A stretch of 64,000 bases of DNA from JALYUM01 sp036688685 (GCF_036688685.1 NZ_JAQQPS010000016.1:62001-126000), one strand, 5' to 3'. Counted from the first letter of the stretch, positions 33,264 through 41,726 are shown. Translations and numbers: made by a program. The notes: a model not told the origin generated them from the letters alone.

Positions 33264-35414
33264 TCAGTTCAGGCCGCGGCGCTCAAGCAGCGGCTCGATC
33301 ACCGGGTCACGGCCGCGGAAGTCATGGAACAGGCGCATGGCTTCAGCCGAACCGCCGCGCGACAACAAGGTCTTGCGGAAATGGTCGCCATTCTTGCGCG
33401 ACAGGCCACCGCTCTTGGTGAACCAGTCGACCGTATCGGCGTCGAGCTTCTCGGCCCACAGGTAGCCGTAGTAGCCGGCCGAGTAGCCGCCCGCGAACGC
33501 GTGCGAGAAGTAGGTGGTGCGATAGCGCGGCGGCACCAGCGCGTAATCGACGCCGGCGTCTTTCAGGGACGCCGCTTCGAAGGCGAGCACGTCGGTCGGG
33601 ATTTGCGCCGGGGCCAGCTGGTGCCAGCGCTGGTCGAGCAGGGACGCCGACAGGTACTCGGCCGTCACGAAGCCCATATTGAATTTCTTGGCCGCGACCA
33701 CTTTATCGAGCAATGCTTTCGGCATCGGCGCGCCGGTCTCGTAGTGCTTGGCATAGTTGGCCAGCACTTCCGGCCACAGCGCCCACATCTCGTTGACCTG
33801 GGATGGATACTCGACGAAATCGCGCGGCACATTGGTACCGGAGAAACGCGGGTACTTCACGTTCGAGAACATGCCGTGCAAGGCGTGGCCGAATTCGTGG
33901 AAGGCAGTTTTGACTTCGTCGTAGGTCAGCAGGGTCGGCTGGCCGGCCGGCGGTTTTGGAATGTTCAAGTGATTCGCAACCACCGGATGGGTGCCCATCA
34001 GGCCCGACTGCGAAACATATTCATTCATCCACGCGCCGCCCTGCTTGTTGCCGCGGGCGTACATGTCGGCGATGAAGATGGCCAGCTGCTTGCCGTTGGC
34101 ATCGAACACGTCAAAGGTGCGCACGTCCGGATTCCAGACCGGCAGGTCCTTGCGTTCCTTGAAGGTGATGCCGTATTCCTTGGTGGCGGCGAAGAACACA
34201 CCATTGATCAGCACGTTGTTCAGCTCGAAGTAGGGTTTCAGCTGGTTTTCGTCGAAGGCGTATTTGGCGGCGCGCACCTTGTCGGTATAAAACGCCCAGT
34301 CTGACGCATCGGCCTGGAAGCCACCCTTGTTCGCATCGATCAGCTTCTGGATTTCGCCGGCTTCCTTGCGTGCATTGTTGATGGCAGGTTTGGCCAGTTC
34401 GGCCAGCAGCTTGTTCACGTTGCCGGTGTTATTCGCGGTCTGGTCGTCCAGCGAATACGCGGCGTAGTTCGGGTAGCCCAGCAGTACGGCCTTGTCGGCG
34501 CGCAGTTTCGCCAGCTTCAGCACGACCTGGGTGTTGTCGAACTCGCCGCCACGGCTGCCGCGCGCCAGCGACGCTTTCATCAAGCGCTCGCGCACGGCAC
34601 GATCGGTCAATTCGGCGGTCAATGGCTGGCCGGTGGTGTTCACGATGGCCAGCACATATTTGCCATCCAGGCCGCGTTTTTTGGCCTCGGCAGCGGCGGC
34701 GTCGATGGCGCCCGGCGTCATGCCGTCCAGGTCCGACTTCTTGTCGATGACCAGGGCCGACGCATTCAGCTCCTTCAGCACGTTCTGGGCGAAGGTCGTC
34801 TGCAGGCCGGCCAGTTCGCTGTTGGTGGCTTTCAACTTGTCCTTGTCAGCGGCCGACAGGTTGGCGCCGGCGCGCACGAAGTCCTTGTAATAGCGCTCGA
34901 GCAAATATTTCGATTCTGCATCCAGACCCGCCTTGTCGCGCTTGGCGTACAAGGTCTTGACGCGCTGGAACAGCTTGTCGTTCAGGTAGATGGCATCGGT
35001 GTGGGCCGCCAGTTTCGGCGACATTTCACGGTCGATCGCGTCGAGTGTGTCGTTGGTGTTGGCGCCTTGCAGGTTCGAGAACGTGGTCCCGACGCGCGTC
35101 AGCATCTGGCCGGACCGCTCCATCGCGACGATGGTGTTGTCAAACGTCGGCGCCTTGGCGTTGTTGGCGATGGTGTCGATTTCTGCCAGGTGTGCGCGCA
35201 TGCCGGCCGCATAGGCAGGCAGGAAATGCTCGTCCTTGATCTTGTCGAAGGCCGGGTACTGGAACGGCAGCGTGCTGGGCTTGGCGAACGGATTCGACGC
35301 ATCCAGGCTGGCGGCTGCCGATGCCGCGACCGGGGCGGCAGGTGCAGCGATGGCTGGGGTGGCATACGCAAGCACGAGGCTGGCAGCGACGATGAGCATT
35401 TTAGGACGATTCAT
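33264..35414 (-). CDS. exported M3-family zinc metallopeptidase, tandem paralogue
   Basis: A 716-residue M3 peptidase with signal peptide (MNRPKMLIVAASLVLAYATPAIA) and an Ala/Pro-rich linker. DASNPFAKPSTLPFQYPAFDKIKDEHF and the zinc motif HEFGHALHG (His506) are followed by the C-terminal block as in its neighbour. Start set at MNRPKM; the codons above it have no signal. Order and similarity point to a tandem duplication. The two copies differ in signal peptide and in scattered residues, so they may have different specificities. Confidence 0.95.
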   Translation of the reverse strand: MNRPKMLIVAASLVLAYATPAIAAPAAPVAASAAASLDASNPFAKPSTLPFQYPAFDKIKDEHFLPAYAAGMRAHLAEIDTIANNAKAPTFDNTIVAMERSGQMLTRVGTTFSNLQGANTNDTLDAIDREMSPKLAAHTDAIYLNDKLFQRVKTLYAKRDKAGLDAESKYLLERYYKDFVRAGANLSAADKDKLKATNSELAGLQTTFAQNVLKELNASALVIDKKSDLDGMTPGAIDAAAAEAKKRGLDGKYVLAIVNTTGQPLTAELTDRAVRERLMKASLARGSRGGEFDNTQVVLKLAKLRADKAVLLGYPNYAAYSLDDQTANNTGNVNKLLAELAKPAINNARKEAGEIQKLIDANKGGFQADASDWAFYTDKVRAAKYAFDENQLKPYFELNNVLINGVFFAATKEYGITFKERKDLPVWNPDVRTFDVFDANGKQLAIFIADMYARGNKQGGAWMNEYVSQSGLMGTHPVVANHLNIPKPPAGQPTLLTYDEVKTAFHEFGHALHGMFSNVKYPRFSGTNVPRDFVEYPSQVNEMWALWPEVLANYAKHYETGAPMPKALLDKVVAAKKFNMGFVTAEYLSASLLDQRWHQLAPAQIPTDVLAFEAASLKDAGVDYALVPPRYRTTYFSHAFAGGYSAGYYGYLWAEKLDADTVDWFTKSGGLSRKNGDHFRKTLLSRGGSAEAMRLFHDFRGRDPVIEPLLERRGLN

Positions 35415-35443
35415 TGTTACTTTCACGGGCAAGAAAAGAAACC

Positions 35444-35460
35444 GCCGGACGTGGTCCGGC
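35444..35460 (-). terminator. hairpin in the leader of the second M3 peptidase gene
   Basis: GCCGGAC and GTCCGGC form a 7-bp stem around CAC/GTG. On the minus strand a T-rich stretch follows (GGTTTCTTTTCTTG), about 30 nt before the ATG. It may be a terminator of upstream transcription or an attenuator. Confidence 0.4.
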
Positions 35461-35586
35461 AGACGTGCGCCGCCGATCATAGCAGGGAAATAATTGGTGT
35501 GTCACAAGGAAAAATGTCAGTACAGCACCCATGCGCGCCCTGGTATTGACATGCTGCGGCGCACCATGGGGCCACCCAAAACGGTG

Positions 35587-36213
35587 TTACCAGCCCAGCT
35601 CGCCGGTTGCTGGCGTGCCGACGGAAAAGATGCCCATCAAGATCGCCACCCAGGCAATGGCACCCAGGACGATCCACACGTAGTTGGCCGTGGTGAGTGC
35701 GGCATTCGTCGCGCCTTCCGGGTCGCCACACGCCAGATTGATTTTCTCCTGGGCCGCGCCCATGGCATACCCCAGTGGCAGCAGGATCAGGAGCGACAAC
35801 AGATCGGGCCAGAAGGCGTCGCCGGACCGGTTCGACAGTCGCGACAAGCCGTTCGACAGGATGATCAGCACGACCACCAGCGTGGCATGGTTCCCGTTTT
35901 CCCAGGCGGCGACGCGCGCATTGTCCGGCGCATGCTGTTTCACGACCCGGAACAGCGAATGCACGAAAAAAATCGAAAACAGCGCGCGCGGCACCGGCCA
36001 GATCGAGGGGCCCGATTCGGATGCGGACGGTTTCCCGTCCTTGAAGCAGCGCCAGTTTTTATAGAACCAGTAAAGCTGATACCCGCCCAGTGTCATGAAA
36101 AACAGGATCGCGAATTTACGCAGCGAGACCACGTAAAACTGCGCTGCACGCGTCGCGTCGGTCAGTGGCGCTGCCACCGCGGTAGGAGAGCTGAAGTCGG
36201 TCATGGTGGCCAT
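35587..36213 (-). CDS. polytopic membrane protein of unknown function
   Basis: A 208-residue inner-membrane protein with about four hydrophobic segments (around 32-50, 75-92, 112-130, 135-150 and the C-terminus). The YQLYWFYKNWR motif near residue 45 is like DUF4234-type membrane proteins. A NGLSRLSNRSGD loop connects helices. Function cannot be inferred. It lies 82 nt downstream of the TMEM175-like gene on the same strand. Confidence 0.75.
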   Translation of the reverse strand: MATMTDFSSPTAVAAPLTDATRAAQFYVVSLRKFAILFFMTLGGYQLYWFYKNWRCFKDGKPSASESGPSIWPVPRALFSIFFVHSLFRVVKQHAPDNARVAAWENGNHATLVVVLIILSNGLSRLSNRSGDAFWPDLLSLLILLPLGYAMGAAQEKINLACGDPEGATNAALTTANYVWIVLGAIAWVAILMGIFSVGTPATGELGW

Positions 36214-36295
36214 TCGAAAGGATGAAAAAAGAGGCGCCAGCGCGCTCGCCCCACATCCAGACGATTCTAGGTTATCGCCCGAAAGAAAGCATCTC

Positions 36296-36877
36296 TTACT
36301 TTTCCCGCATCATGCGCTGTTCAATGCGCCGGTCCGGAATGAACCATAGCGCCGCGACGGCAACATACATGGCAAATCCAAGCCAGGGATGCACGAAGGC
36401 GAGCGCGACGCCCAGCACATACATGGCCAGCGACAGGAAACCTTTCCGGTCCGAACCGATCGCTTCGGCCAAAGCCTGGTTTTCCTGCTGGTGGCGGGTC
36501 AAGGTGCGCACCAGGATCGAATATGACATGGCGCACAGGAGCAGGTTGGCCCCATAGAGCGCCACCGGCGCCGTGGCGAAATGGTTTTCGCCCATCCAGC
36601 CGCTGGTAAAGGGAATCAGCGATAGCCAGAACAGCAGATGCAGGTTGGACCACAGCGCGGGGCCGTGGATGCCATGGACGGCCTGGAACAGGTGGTGGTG
36701 GTTGTTCCAGTAAATGCCGACGTAGATGAAGCTGAGAACGTAGCTGATGAATACCGGGGCGAGCGCCGCCAAGTCATTGAAACTGGCGCCGTGCGGCACT
36801 TTCAGCTCCAGCACCATGATTGTGATGATGATGGCGATGACGCCGTCGCTGAAGGCTTCGATTCTGCTTTTGCCCAT
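36296..36877 (-). CDS. TMEM175-family (DUF1211) potassium channel-like membrane protein
   Basis: A 193-residue protein with the family signature RIEAFSDGVIAIIITIMVLELKVP in helix 1 (the FSD motif that lines the pore in TMEM175 channels). At least five more helices follow (YVLSFIYVGIYWNNHHH near residues 47-63). Bacterial members form tetrameric K+ leak channels, known for a few homologues. This copy is full length. Two decayed copies lie upstream within 2 kb. Confidence 0.9.
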   Translation of the reverse strand: MGKSRIEAFSDGVIAIIITIMVLELKVPHGASFNDLAALAPVFISYVLSFIYVGIYWNNHHHLFQAVHGIHGPALWSNLHLLFWLSLIPFTSGWMGENHFATAPVALYGANLLLCAMSYSILVRTLTRHQQENQALAEAIGSDRKGFLSLAMYVLGVALAFVHPWLGFAMYVAVAALWFIPDRRIEQRMMREK

Positions 36878-36917
36878 CTTGTTCCTCGACCTTACATACT
36901 TGCTGGCCTGCGTCGAA

Positions 36918-37394
36918 CTATTTACTGGCCGGGATTTTTCGAAATGTCGACGTCACCGTCATCGACTTGGGTCGCGTTCCATCAGGCCGTGCTGCGAACA
37001 CTTTCATGGCCTCTTCGTCGTATTCGGTAACGAGCGTCAGAGTTTGATCGCGTACTGTTGCCAGCTTACGGGAGGTGTAGCCAATCTGGTTCGGAAAATC
37101 CGAGGCAGTAATCGTCGATTCTATTCTGCCATCGCTCATCGGGCGATAGGTCCCTGACGATTGATGCGGAGGTTCATTACTACGCCAAGTCCCATCAGTC
37201 CGATACTCAAGTATTGACCCATCAGTGAACTCATACTTGCGGACTACTAACCCGTCGGCTATCTGAACAAAATTTGCATGCCGCCAGATACCAATCAACG
37301 GATCAACGGGCGACTCTGCAAGGCAAAATAATGGCAGACCAGAAAGAAGCAAAGTGGCAAACGCTTTTCCAAGCCTTGATTTCATCATGCTCAT
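36918..37394 (-). CDS. exported hypothetical protein, lipocalin-like
   Basis: A 158-residue protein with signal peptide (MMKSRLGKAFATLLLSGLPLFCLA) and a predicted beta-barrel-like mature part with GIWRHANF near its start, DGTWRSNEPP and SGTYRPMSDGRI. That repeat of beta-hairpins is typical of small lipocalin-like or YceI-like proteins, but no family is certain. Its 5' end overlaps the TMEM175 remnant by 4 nt. The region is less G+C-rich than the window average. Confidence 0.65.
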   Translation of the reverse strand: MSMMKSRLGKAFATLLLSGLPLFCLAESPVDPLIGIWRHANFVQIADGLVVRKYEFTDGSILEYRTDGTWRSNEPPHQSSGTYRPMSDGRIESTITASDFPNQIGYTSRKLATVRDQTLTLVTEYDEEAMKVFAARPDGTRPKSMTVTSTFRKIPASK

Positions 37395-37600
37395 CGCAGA
37401 TTCCTCTGTGGGTTATTTGCATACTTAAGCTTGTTCCTGTAGATGCCGACGTAAACAAAACTGAGAACGTCGCTGCCGAACACGGACAGCAGTGGCAGGA
37501 GCTCATCGAATGAGGCGCCGTGCGGCAACTTCAGTTCGAGGATCATGATGGTGATGGCGATGACGCCGTCGCTGACGGCTTCGAGCCTGCCTTTGCCCAT
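37391..37600 (-). pseudogene. truncated TMEM175/DUF1211 remnant
   Basis: Encodes about 70 residues from MGKGRLEAVSDGVIAI to VLSFVYVGIYRNKLKYAN, clearly homologous to residues 1-57 of the full-length copy at 36296-36877 (MGKSRIEAFSDGVIAI ... VLSFIYVGIYWNN). All sequence after the second helix is gone and is replaced by KLKYANNPQRN. Phe of the FSD pore motif is Val here. A non-functional fragment. Confidence 0.8.
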
Positions 37601-37638
37601 CTCCCCCCTTGTTGACGACTTTGTTCGTGTCACATTCT

Positions 37639-38235
37639 CTAGCCAGAAGCGTCCCGCCTCCCCAATCGAAAGGCACGTGTCCCTCTATAAATTGCAAACA
37701 TAAACGGGAGGGCAATAAAGATAATTCCCGGCAGGAGATTTTTTAAACCCATCATGAACGATTCAAGCCGATGAGTACGATGCCATTCATTGCCGGGGAG
37801 GATCCAACCAAAAATAGTCAGCGCTGACCAAAGAAACAACACACGAACTGCAATATTTAGCGGTGTGAGGAGTCCTCGTGTCAGAAGGGAAGCGGCTACC
37901 GGCACACCAACCAGCCCAAGCAGGGGAAGCACAAAAACGAGCGAAAGCATTGTCGTATAGATCATCCAGCCAGGCACAATCGACCAGCGTTGCGTCTCAT
38001 GCAGGAGTCCATTCGCTACCCGGCCGCTGAATTCGATGTAGGACCCAACAAAACTCATGCCAACGAGGCCAACAGCAACGCAAGAGTAAGCCAGCACGAG
38101 CGGTTTGTCACCGATTTGGCTAAAAGCCTCACCTAACATTGTTCGCCAAATGAAGAAAGTAGCCATAACCGCTGCACCGATGAGCGCGAGTCCGAATGCG
38201 CTTGTAAGCCAGGAAAATAGCCAATCAGTAGGCAT
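37639..38235 (-). CDS. polytopic membrane protein of unknown function
   Basis: A 198-residue inner-membrane protein with about five helices (around 10-30, 45-65, 85-110, 118-140, 165-182). It has a DKPLVLAYSCVAVGL segment and a basic C-terminus. It is lower in G+C than the flanks. I recognise no family. It sits between two TMEM175 remnants and may have arrived with them. Confidence 0.65.
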   Translation of the reverse strand: MPTDWLFSWLTSAFGLALIGAAVMATFFIWRTMLGEAFSQIGDKPLVLAYSCVAVGLVGMSFVGSYIEFSGRVANGLLHETQRWSIVPGWMIYTTMLSLVFVLPLLGLVGVPVAASLLTRGLLTPLNIAVRVLFLWSALTIFGWILPGNEWHRTHRLESFMMGLKNLLPGIIFIALPFMFAIYRGTRAFRLGRRDASG

Positions 38236-38283
38236 TATGGCCTCATTTTTTTCATGACCTGATCGTCAACTATACGCTCTTCT

Positions 38284-38577
38284 TTATAGTTTCTCGTTGA
38301 TGAGTAACTTCCATACTGAATGTTGAAACCAGCTGCGATTGGTATCGCTTGCAAACTGCGCCAGTTCGGACATGTCGCCTTCGTAGCGCCGATAGAGTGC
38401 GAGCAGCTCTCGTAGACTCGCTTGCGACAGCCGCTTCGACTTGAGCCGTATGATCAATTCCCTTCCTTGCCCCTGCACGCCGGTTACGCATGGAATGGAT
38501 TGCAGCCAGCCGAAAAACGCGGCTTCATCGCTGCGGGAGTAGTAACGCATTGGCGCTGTCCAGATCAACTCTGCCAT
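38284..38577 (-). CDS. small hypothetical protein
   Basis: A 97-residue soluble protein: MAELIWTAPMRYYSRSDEAAFFGWLQSI, a beta-hairpin (GVQGQGRELIIRL), then a helical end (ASLRELLALYRRYEGDMSELAQFA). It has no signal or membrane helix. It resembles small housekeeping-like or antitoxin-size proteins in length only. No partner toxin is visible. Function unknown. Confidence 0.5.
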   Translation of the reverse strand: MAELIWTAPMRYYSRSDEAAFFGWLQSIPCVTGVQGQGRELIIRLKSKRLSQASLRELLALYRRYEGDMSELAQFASDTNRSWFQHSVWKLLINEKL

Positions 38578-38640
38578 AGTCCCTCTCGCGCGTTGTGTAT
38601 CTCGTCTGCACCACGGCTACGATTTCCGTTCACTGATAGG

Positions 38641-38696
38641 TAATTTGCATACCTGAGCTTGGTCCAATGGATGCAGATATAGACGAAGCTGAGGAC
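38641..38696 (-). pseudogene. second TMEM175/DUF1211 remnant (fragment of about 18 codons)
   Basis: On the minus strand this reads VLSFVYICIHWTKLRYAN, matching VLSFVYVGIYRNKLKYAN of the remnant at 37391-37600. Roughly three quarters of the bases match over 53 nt. It ends at the same junction (KLxYAN), which is not in the intact gene. No start or full frame remains. Confidence 0.65.
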
Positions 38697-38740
38697 AATA
38701 AAAACCGCCTCCGGAGCACAAGATCGTGCGACGAGGCGGT
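38696..38740 (-). terminator. terminator of the DUF3144 gene
   Basis: On the minus strand ACCGCCTC and GAGGCGGT pair across a 21-nt loop and are followed by TTTTATTG. It lies about 45 nt after the DUF3144 stop and overlaps the end of the TMEM175 remnant. Confidence 0.65.
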
Positions 38741-38785
38741 GCGTGATGATCCAGCCGCGCGAATCCGCAGCACGCCCATCCTGTC

Positions 38786-39082
38786 TTATTTCGGCGTCGG
38801 CTTCATGTAGTCGACGAAATTCTCGGTGAAATCGTCGAGATTCGATTCCAGCATCAAGCGGAACTGGCCGGTGAAGTACGCCAGTGCCCGCTCCCGTTCG
38901 AGTTTCATGTTCTCTGCGCTGCCGGTCGTTTTCGCCAGGATGAAGGCATTAAAGCGCGCCGCGGCATACATGGTGGACGAGCCGACCTCATTTGGCGCAG
39001 CGGCGCTGCACTGCTCGTTGACGACGTTGATGACGGCATTGAGGCGCTCCCAGAATGCCGGGTCAGGGATATTGTCACTCAT
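38786..39082 (-). CDS. DUF3144 family protein
   Basis: A 98-residue soluble helical protein with the family signature FWERLNAVINVVNEQC and STMYAAARFNAFILA, ending ENFVDYMKP. Function of the family is unknown. It is monocistronic with its own terminator. Confidence 0.85.
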   Translation of the reverse strand: MSDNIPDPAFWERLNAVINVVNEQCSAAAPNEVGSSTMYAAARFNAFILAKTTGSAENMKLERERALAYFTGQFRLMLESNLDDFTENFVDYMKPTPK

Positions 39083-39120
39083 GATTTATTTATAGTGTGG
39101 GTTGATGCGAACCAGCGGAA

Positions 39121-39663
39121 TTACTTTTCCGCCGCGTCGAGGTGAAAAATGGCATATGCCTTCGCTGGCGTTTTTTCGGTCGGCTTGTGGACCTGCACCT
39201 GCGCGCAATCTTCTGCGCACAAGCTGCGCCAGTTGGCGATACCGGCATTCGAGAAAGCCGCTGTCGCTTTTGAACCCAGGCTCAAATCCAGCGCCAGCCG
39301 CGCATTGCGTGCGCCGCTTTTTGCGTAATTGACGCCCTGCAGTTCGATGCCGTACGGCGCCAGCCATGGTTCCCACAAGCCCGATTCAACGCCCCGCACG
39401 ATGCGCGCAAGAATGTCGTCGAGCGACAAGCCTTTTTTGACGACAGCGCGCAGAACCTGCAGCGATGGTGCTTCACGGGCATCGGGGCTGGCCTTGCCGG
39501 CGCCCCGGTCGTTGATCGATTTCAGCTCTTTCGAGAAAGCCGCGTCGCGCTCGGTGTAGTCGCGCATCCGGCCATAGAATGCCGCATCGAGGAAAGGGTT
39601 TTCCGGGCGACCCGCTGGCGCCTCAGTGGCTGTTTTTGCGGGAGGCTGTTTTTTGTTCGTCAT
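39121..39663 (-). CDS. hypothetical protein
   Basis: A 180-residue soluble protein: disordered Lys/Pro/Ala-rich N-terminus, then a helical region (SLQVLRAVVKKGLSLDDILARIVRGVESGL) and a beta-rich C-terminus with a Cys pair (SLCAEDCAQVQVHK). I recognise no family. Its start overlaps the stop of the upstream GNAT gene by 4 nt, so the two are co-expressed. Confidence 0.6.
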   Translation of the reverse strand: MTNKKQPPAKTATEAPAGRPENPFLDAAFYGRMRDYTERDAAFSKELKSINDRGAGKASPDAREAPSLQVLRAVVKKGLSLDDILARIVRGVESGLWEPWLAPYGIELQGVNYAKSGARNARLALDLSLGSKATAAFSNAGIANWRSLCAEDCAQVQVHKPTEKTPAKAYAIFHLDAAEK

Positions 39664-40274
39664 GGTGTGTGCATTGAGGTGTGAGGCGACAGTTTAGCAT
39701 TGCCGCCTTTGGTCCCGGGCCCAGTGTCCGCGACCGGAAATTCTGCGCGCAACAGACCGTAGACATATTGGTCGACAAACGCACCATTGAGCCATTCGTC
39801 CTGGCGCAGGATCCCTTCGCGCGTAAAGCCCAGCCTGTCGGCCACCGCCGCGCTCGGTGCATTGGTCGCCGCACAATGCAGTTCGATGCGGTTCAGCTGC
39901 AGCGTCCCGAAACAGTAACCCAGGATCACGCGCAGCGACGCCGTCATGATGCCCTGGCCCTCGAACGCGTGGCCAAGGAAATAGCCAATTTTGGCCTTGC
40001 GGTCAAACGGATCGATGTCTTTGACGCGGATCGACCCGCACAGTGTCGCGCCGGAAAATAGGTACCATTCCAGCACCTCGCCCTGCGCGGCCGATTCGAC
40101 TGCGGCTTGCAGATACAGGCGCGCCTGTTCCAGCGTGGCCAGCTGCGCGACGGCAGGAAGAAAGGTGCGCAGATGGGCGACGTTTTGCGCAACCAGGCTG
40201 GCCAGCGCTGCTGCGTGCCCAACTTGTGCGGGCACCAGCGCGAAGGCAGGCGAGGCCACAATCAAGTCCTGCAC
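39660..40274 (-). CDS. GNAT N-acetyltransferase (RimJ/RimL-like)
   Basis: A 204-residue acetyltransferase with the GNAT fold: AALASLVAQNVAHLRTFLP, EWYLFSGATLCGSIRVKDID, KIGYFLGHAFEGQGIMTASLR (acetyl-CoA-binding P-loop region GQGIM) and NRIELHCAATNAPSAAVADRLGF. This pattern is typical of RimL-type protein or small-molecule acetyltransferases. Substrate unknown. Translationally coupled to the downstream gene. Confidence 0.88.
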   Translation of the reverse strand: MQDLIVASPAFALVPAQVGHAAALASLVAQNVAHLRTFLPAVAQLATLEQARLYLQAAVESAAQGEVLEWYLFSGATLCGSIRVKDIDPFDRKAKIGYFLGHAFEGQGIMTASLRVILGYCFGTLQLNRIELHCAATNAPSAAVADRLGFTREGILRQDEWLNGAFVDQYVYGLLRAEFPVADTGPGTKGGNAKLSPHTSMHTP

Positions 40275-40277
40275 AGC

Positions 40278-40631
40278 TTATCGTTCCCCGTCGGGCGCGC
40301 GGCGCTCCTGGCTGACCAGTTGCCAGTGTCCATCCACGCGCGCGAATTTCATCACGGCAGACGAAAGTCCGCCTTTTTCCACCGTCAGCCGGATGAGATC
40401 GGGACTGGCCTGCCCGGACACCAGGTGCTGGCCGGGGACCGGATGGTCGGTGTCGATGACGTCGCTCGGATTGAAGGGGCCGCCGGGCTCGGAGATCGGC
40501 CACATTTCTTCCCGCACGGCCACCACTTCGGCCGGCAGTTGCGCGATCCGGGACACCGCTTGCGGGGCCGCGTTGGCCGCACCTGCCAACAGCCAGGCGC
40601 AGGCGATCGACAGCGGTTTGCTTCCTTGCAT
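40278..40631 (-). CDS. exported hypothetical protein
   Basis: A 117-residue protein with a signal peptide (MQGSKPLSIACAWLLAGAANA) and a small mature domain ending HWQLVSQERRAPDGER, of a kind seen in NTF2-like or nuclear-transport-fold exported proteins. I chose the second in-frame ATG because GGAGG lies 5 nt before it and it gives a proper signal. Only 3 nt separate its stop from the GNAT start, so they form one operon. Confidence 0.6.
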   Translation of the reverse strand: MQGSKPLSIACAWLLAGAANAAPQAVSRIAQLPAEVVAVREEMWPISEPGGPFNPSDVIDTDHPVPGQHLVSGQASPDLIRLTVEKGGLSSAVMKFARVDGHWQLVSQERRAPDGER

Positions 40632-40727
40632 AGGATCCTCCGCACGCAGCGCCATGGTTTCAGTCAAGAGATTCTAACTGAAACAGGTGGCGCTGCCGGT
40701 TTGGCACCGTGCGGTTTGCGAAGGCAG

Positions 40728-41726
40728 TTAATCGCAGCTGAAGCGCGCACTGCCGTCCAGCGCCAACGGCAACACCAGTGTGCGCAGGCCCAGTTTCGTG
40801 GCGTCGAGGCACAGGGTGTCGCGCGCGCTCCCCGCGGCCTGATAGGACTTGGCATATTCCGCGTTGAAGACCGGTTTACCGGCGCTCACAAAGGCCGCGT
40901 AAGCGCCGCACTCCTTGTATTGATGGCACTGTTCATTGACGGCCAGGTCAAAATCGCCGACCAGGTCTGCCACCTGGTCCACATTGTTTTTCAGCGCGAT
41001 TGCCAAGCCACGCGCATGTGCTTCGCTGGCCAGGAAACGGTTGTAGTCGAGCTGGGTACTGGCCGTCAGCGCGAAGCCGGGGTTGTTGGTGTAACCGTCC
41101 ACGTTGTCAGGCTCGACCCCGTCGCAGCCTTTGCTTTTGGCCAGGTCCAGGCGTTGTTTCATGATGGCCCTGACATTGCCCGAGCGCGTATCGAGCCAGC
41201 GCTCGCCCGCCCAGCCGTCGAGCGCATTGCCCATGTCCGCCGCAGCAAAGCTGGTGAAGTCGGCGCGCCAGTTTTCTGAACTGCCAGCCGAGAAATAGCA
41301 CAGCACTTTCATGCCGCGATTTTGCAAGGCCAGGATCGTCGTTGCCGAGGTATCGTACAAATCGATATCGTAGACTTTGACGTCATACGTGGTGTTCAGT
41401 GTGCCGGTGAGCTGCCATTGCCAGGTATCGGTCACCATCGGGCGCCAGATCTGACCAACGGTGGGTGCTGGCGTTGGCGTCGTCGCAGGTATTGGTGTCG
41501 TTACCGGTGTCGGTGTCGGTGTCGTTACCGGTGTCGGTGTCGGTGTCGTTACCGGCGTCCCTACCGGTGTGGGTGTCGTCACCGGCGTTGGCGTCGTCAC
41601 CGGCACGGTGGACGCTGGCGATGCTGCAGCGTCGCCGCCGCCACCGCCGCCGCACCCACCCAGCGAGAATGTCACGGCAGTCAAAGCAAGAACAATCAGC
41701 GATCCGGGCAGGTGTGCGATGTGCAT
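40728..41726 (-). CDS. lipoprotein with a GH114-type (endo-alpha-1,4-polygalactosaminidase-like) domain
   Basis: A 332-residue protein. The lipobox SLGGC places the modified Cys at residue 25, after which comes a Gly run and a Pro/Thr repeat linker (about 40-95). The TIM-barrel-like catalytic domain starts near WRPMVTDTWQWQLTG and has DIDLYDTSA, MKVLCYFSAGSSENWRAD, GCDGVEPDNVDGY (likely catalytic acidic residues), ALKNNVDQVADLVGDFDLAVNEQC. GH114 enzymes cut galactosaminogalactan-type polymers. A surface-anchored polysaccharide hydrolase, exported by Sec and possibly on the outer membrane. Confidence 0.88.
   Translation of the reverse strand: MHIAHLPGSLIVLALTAVTFSLGGCGGGGGGDAAASPASTVPVTTPTPVTTPTPVGTPVTTPTPTPVTTPTPTPVTTPIPATTPTPAPTVGQIWRPMVTDTWQWQLTGTLNTTYDVKVYDIDLYDTSATTILALQNRGMKVLCYFSAGSSENWRADFTSFAAADMGNALDGWAGERWLDTRSGNVRAIMKQRLDLAKSKGCDGVEPDNVDGYTNNPGFALTASTQLDYNRFLASEAHARGLAIALKNNVDQVADLVGDFDLAVNEQCHQYKECGAYAAFVSAGKPVFNAEYAKSYQAAGSARDTLCLDATKLGLRTLVLPLALDGSARFSCD
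41461..41610. repeat. Pro/Thr-coding tandem repeat
   Basis: Two exact 24-bp copies of GTCGTTACCGGTGTCGGTGTCGGT (41497-41544) inside a longer degenerate run. On the minus strand it codes TTPTPTPV-type repeats of the lipoprotein linker. Slippage here would change linker length. Confidence 0.85.

Noticed and set aside
41461..41610. Regular 24-bp repeat as a possible CRISPR or minisatellite
   Set aside because: Units are contiguous without spacers and in frame within the lipoprotein linker, so they are coding low-complexity sequence.
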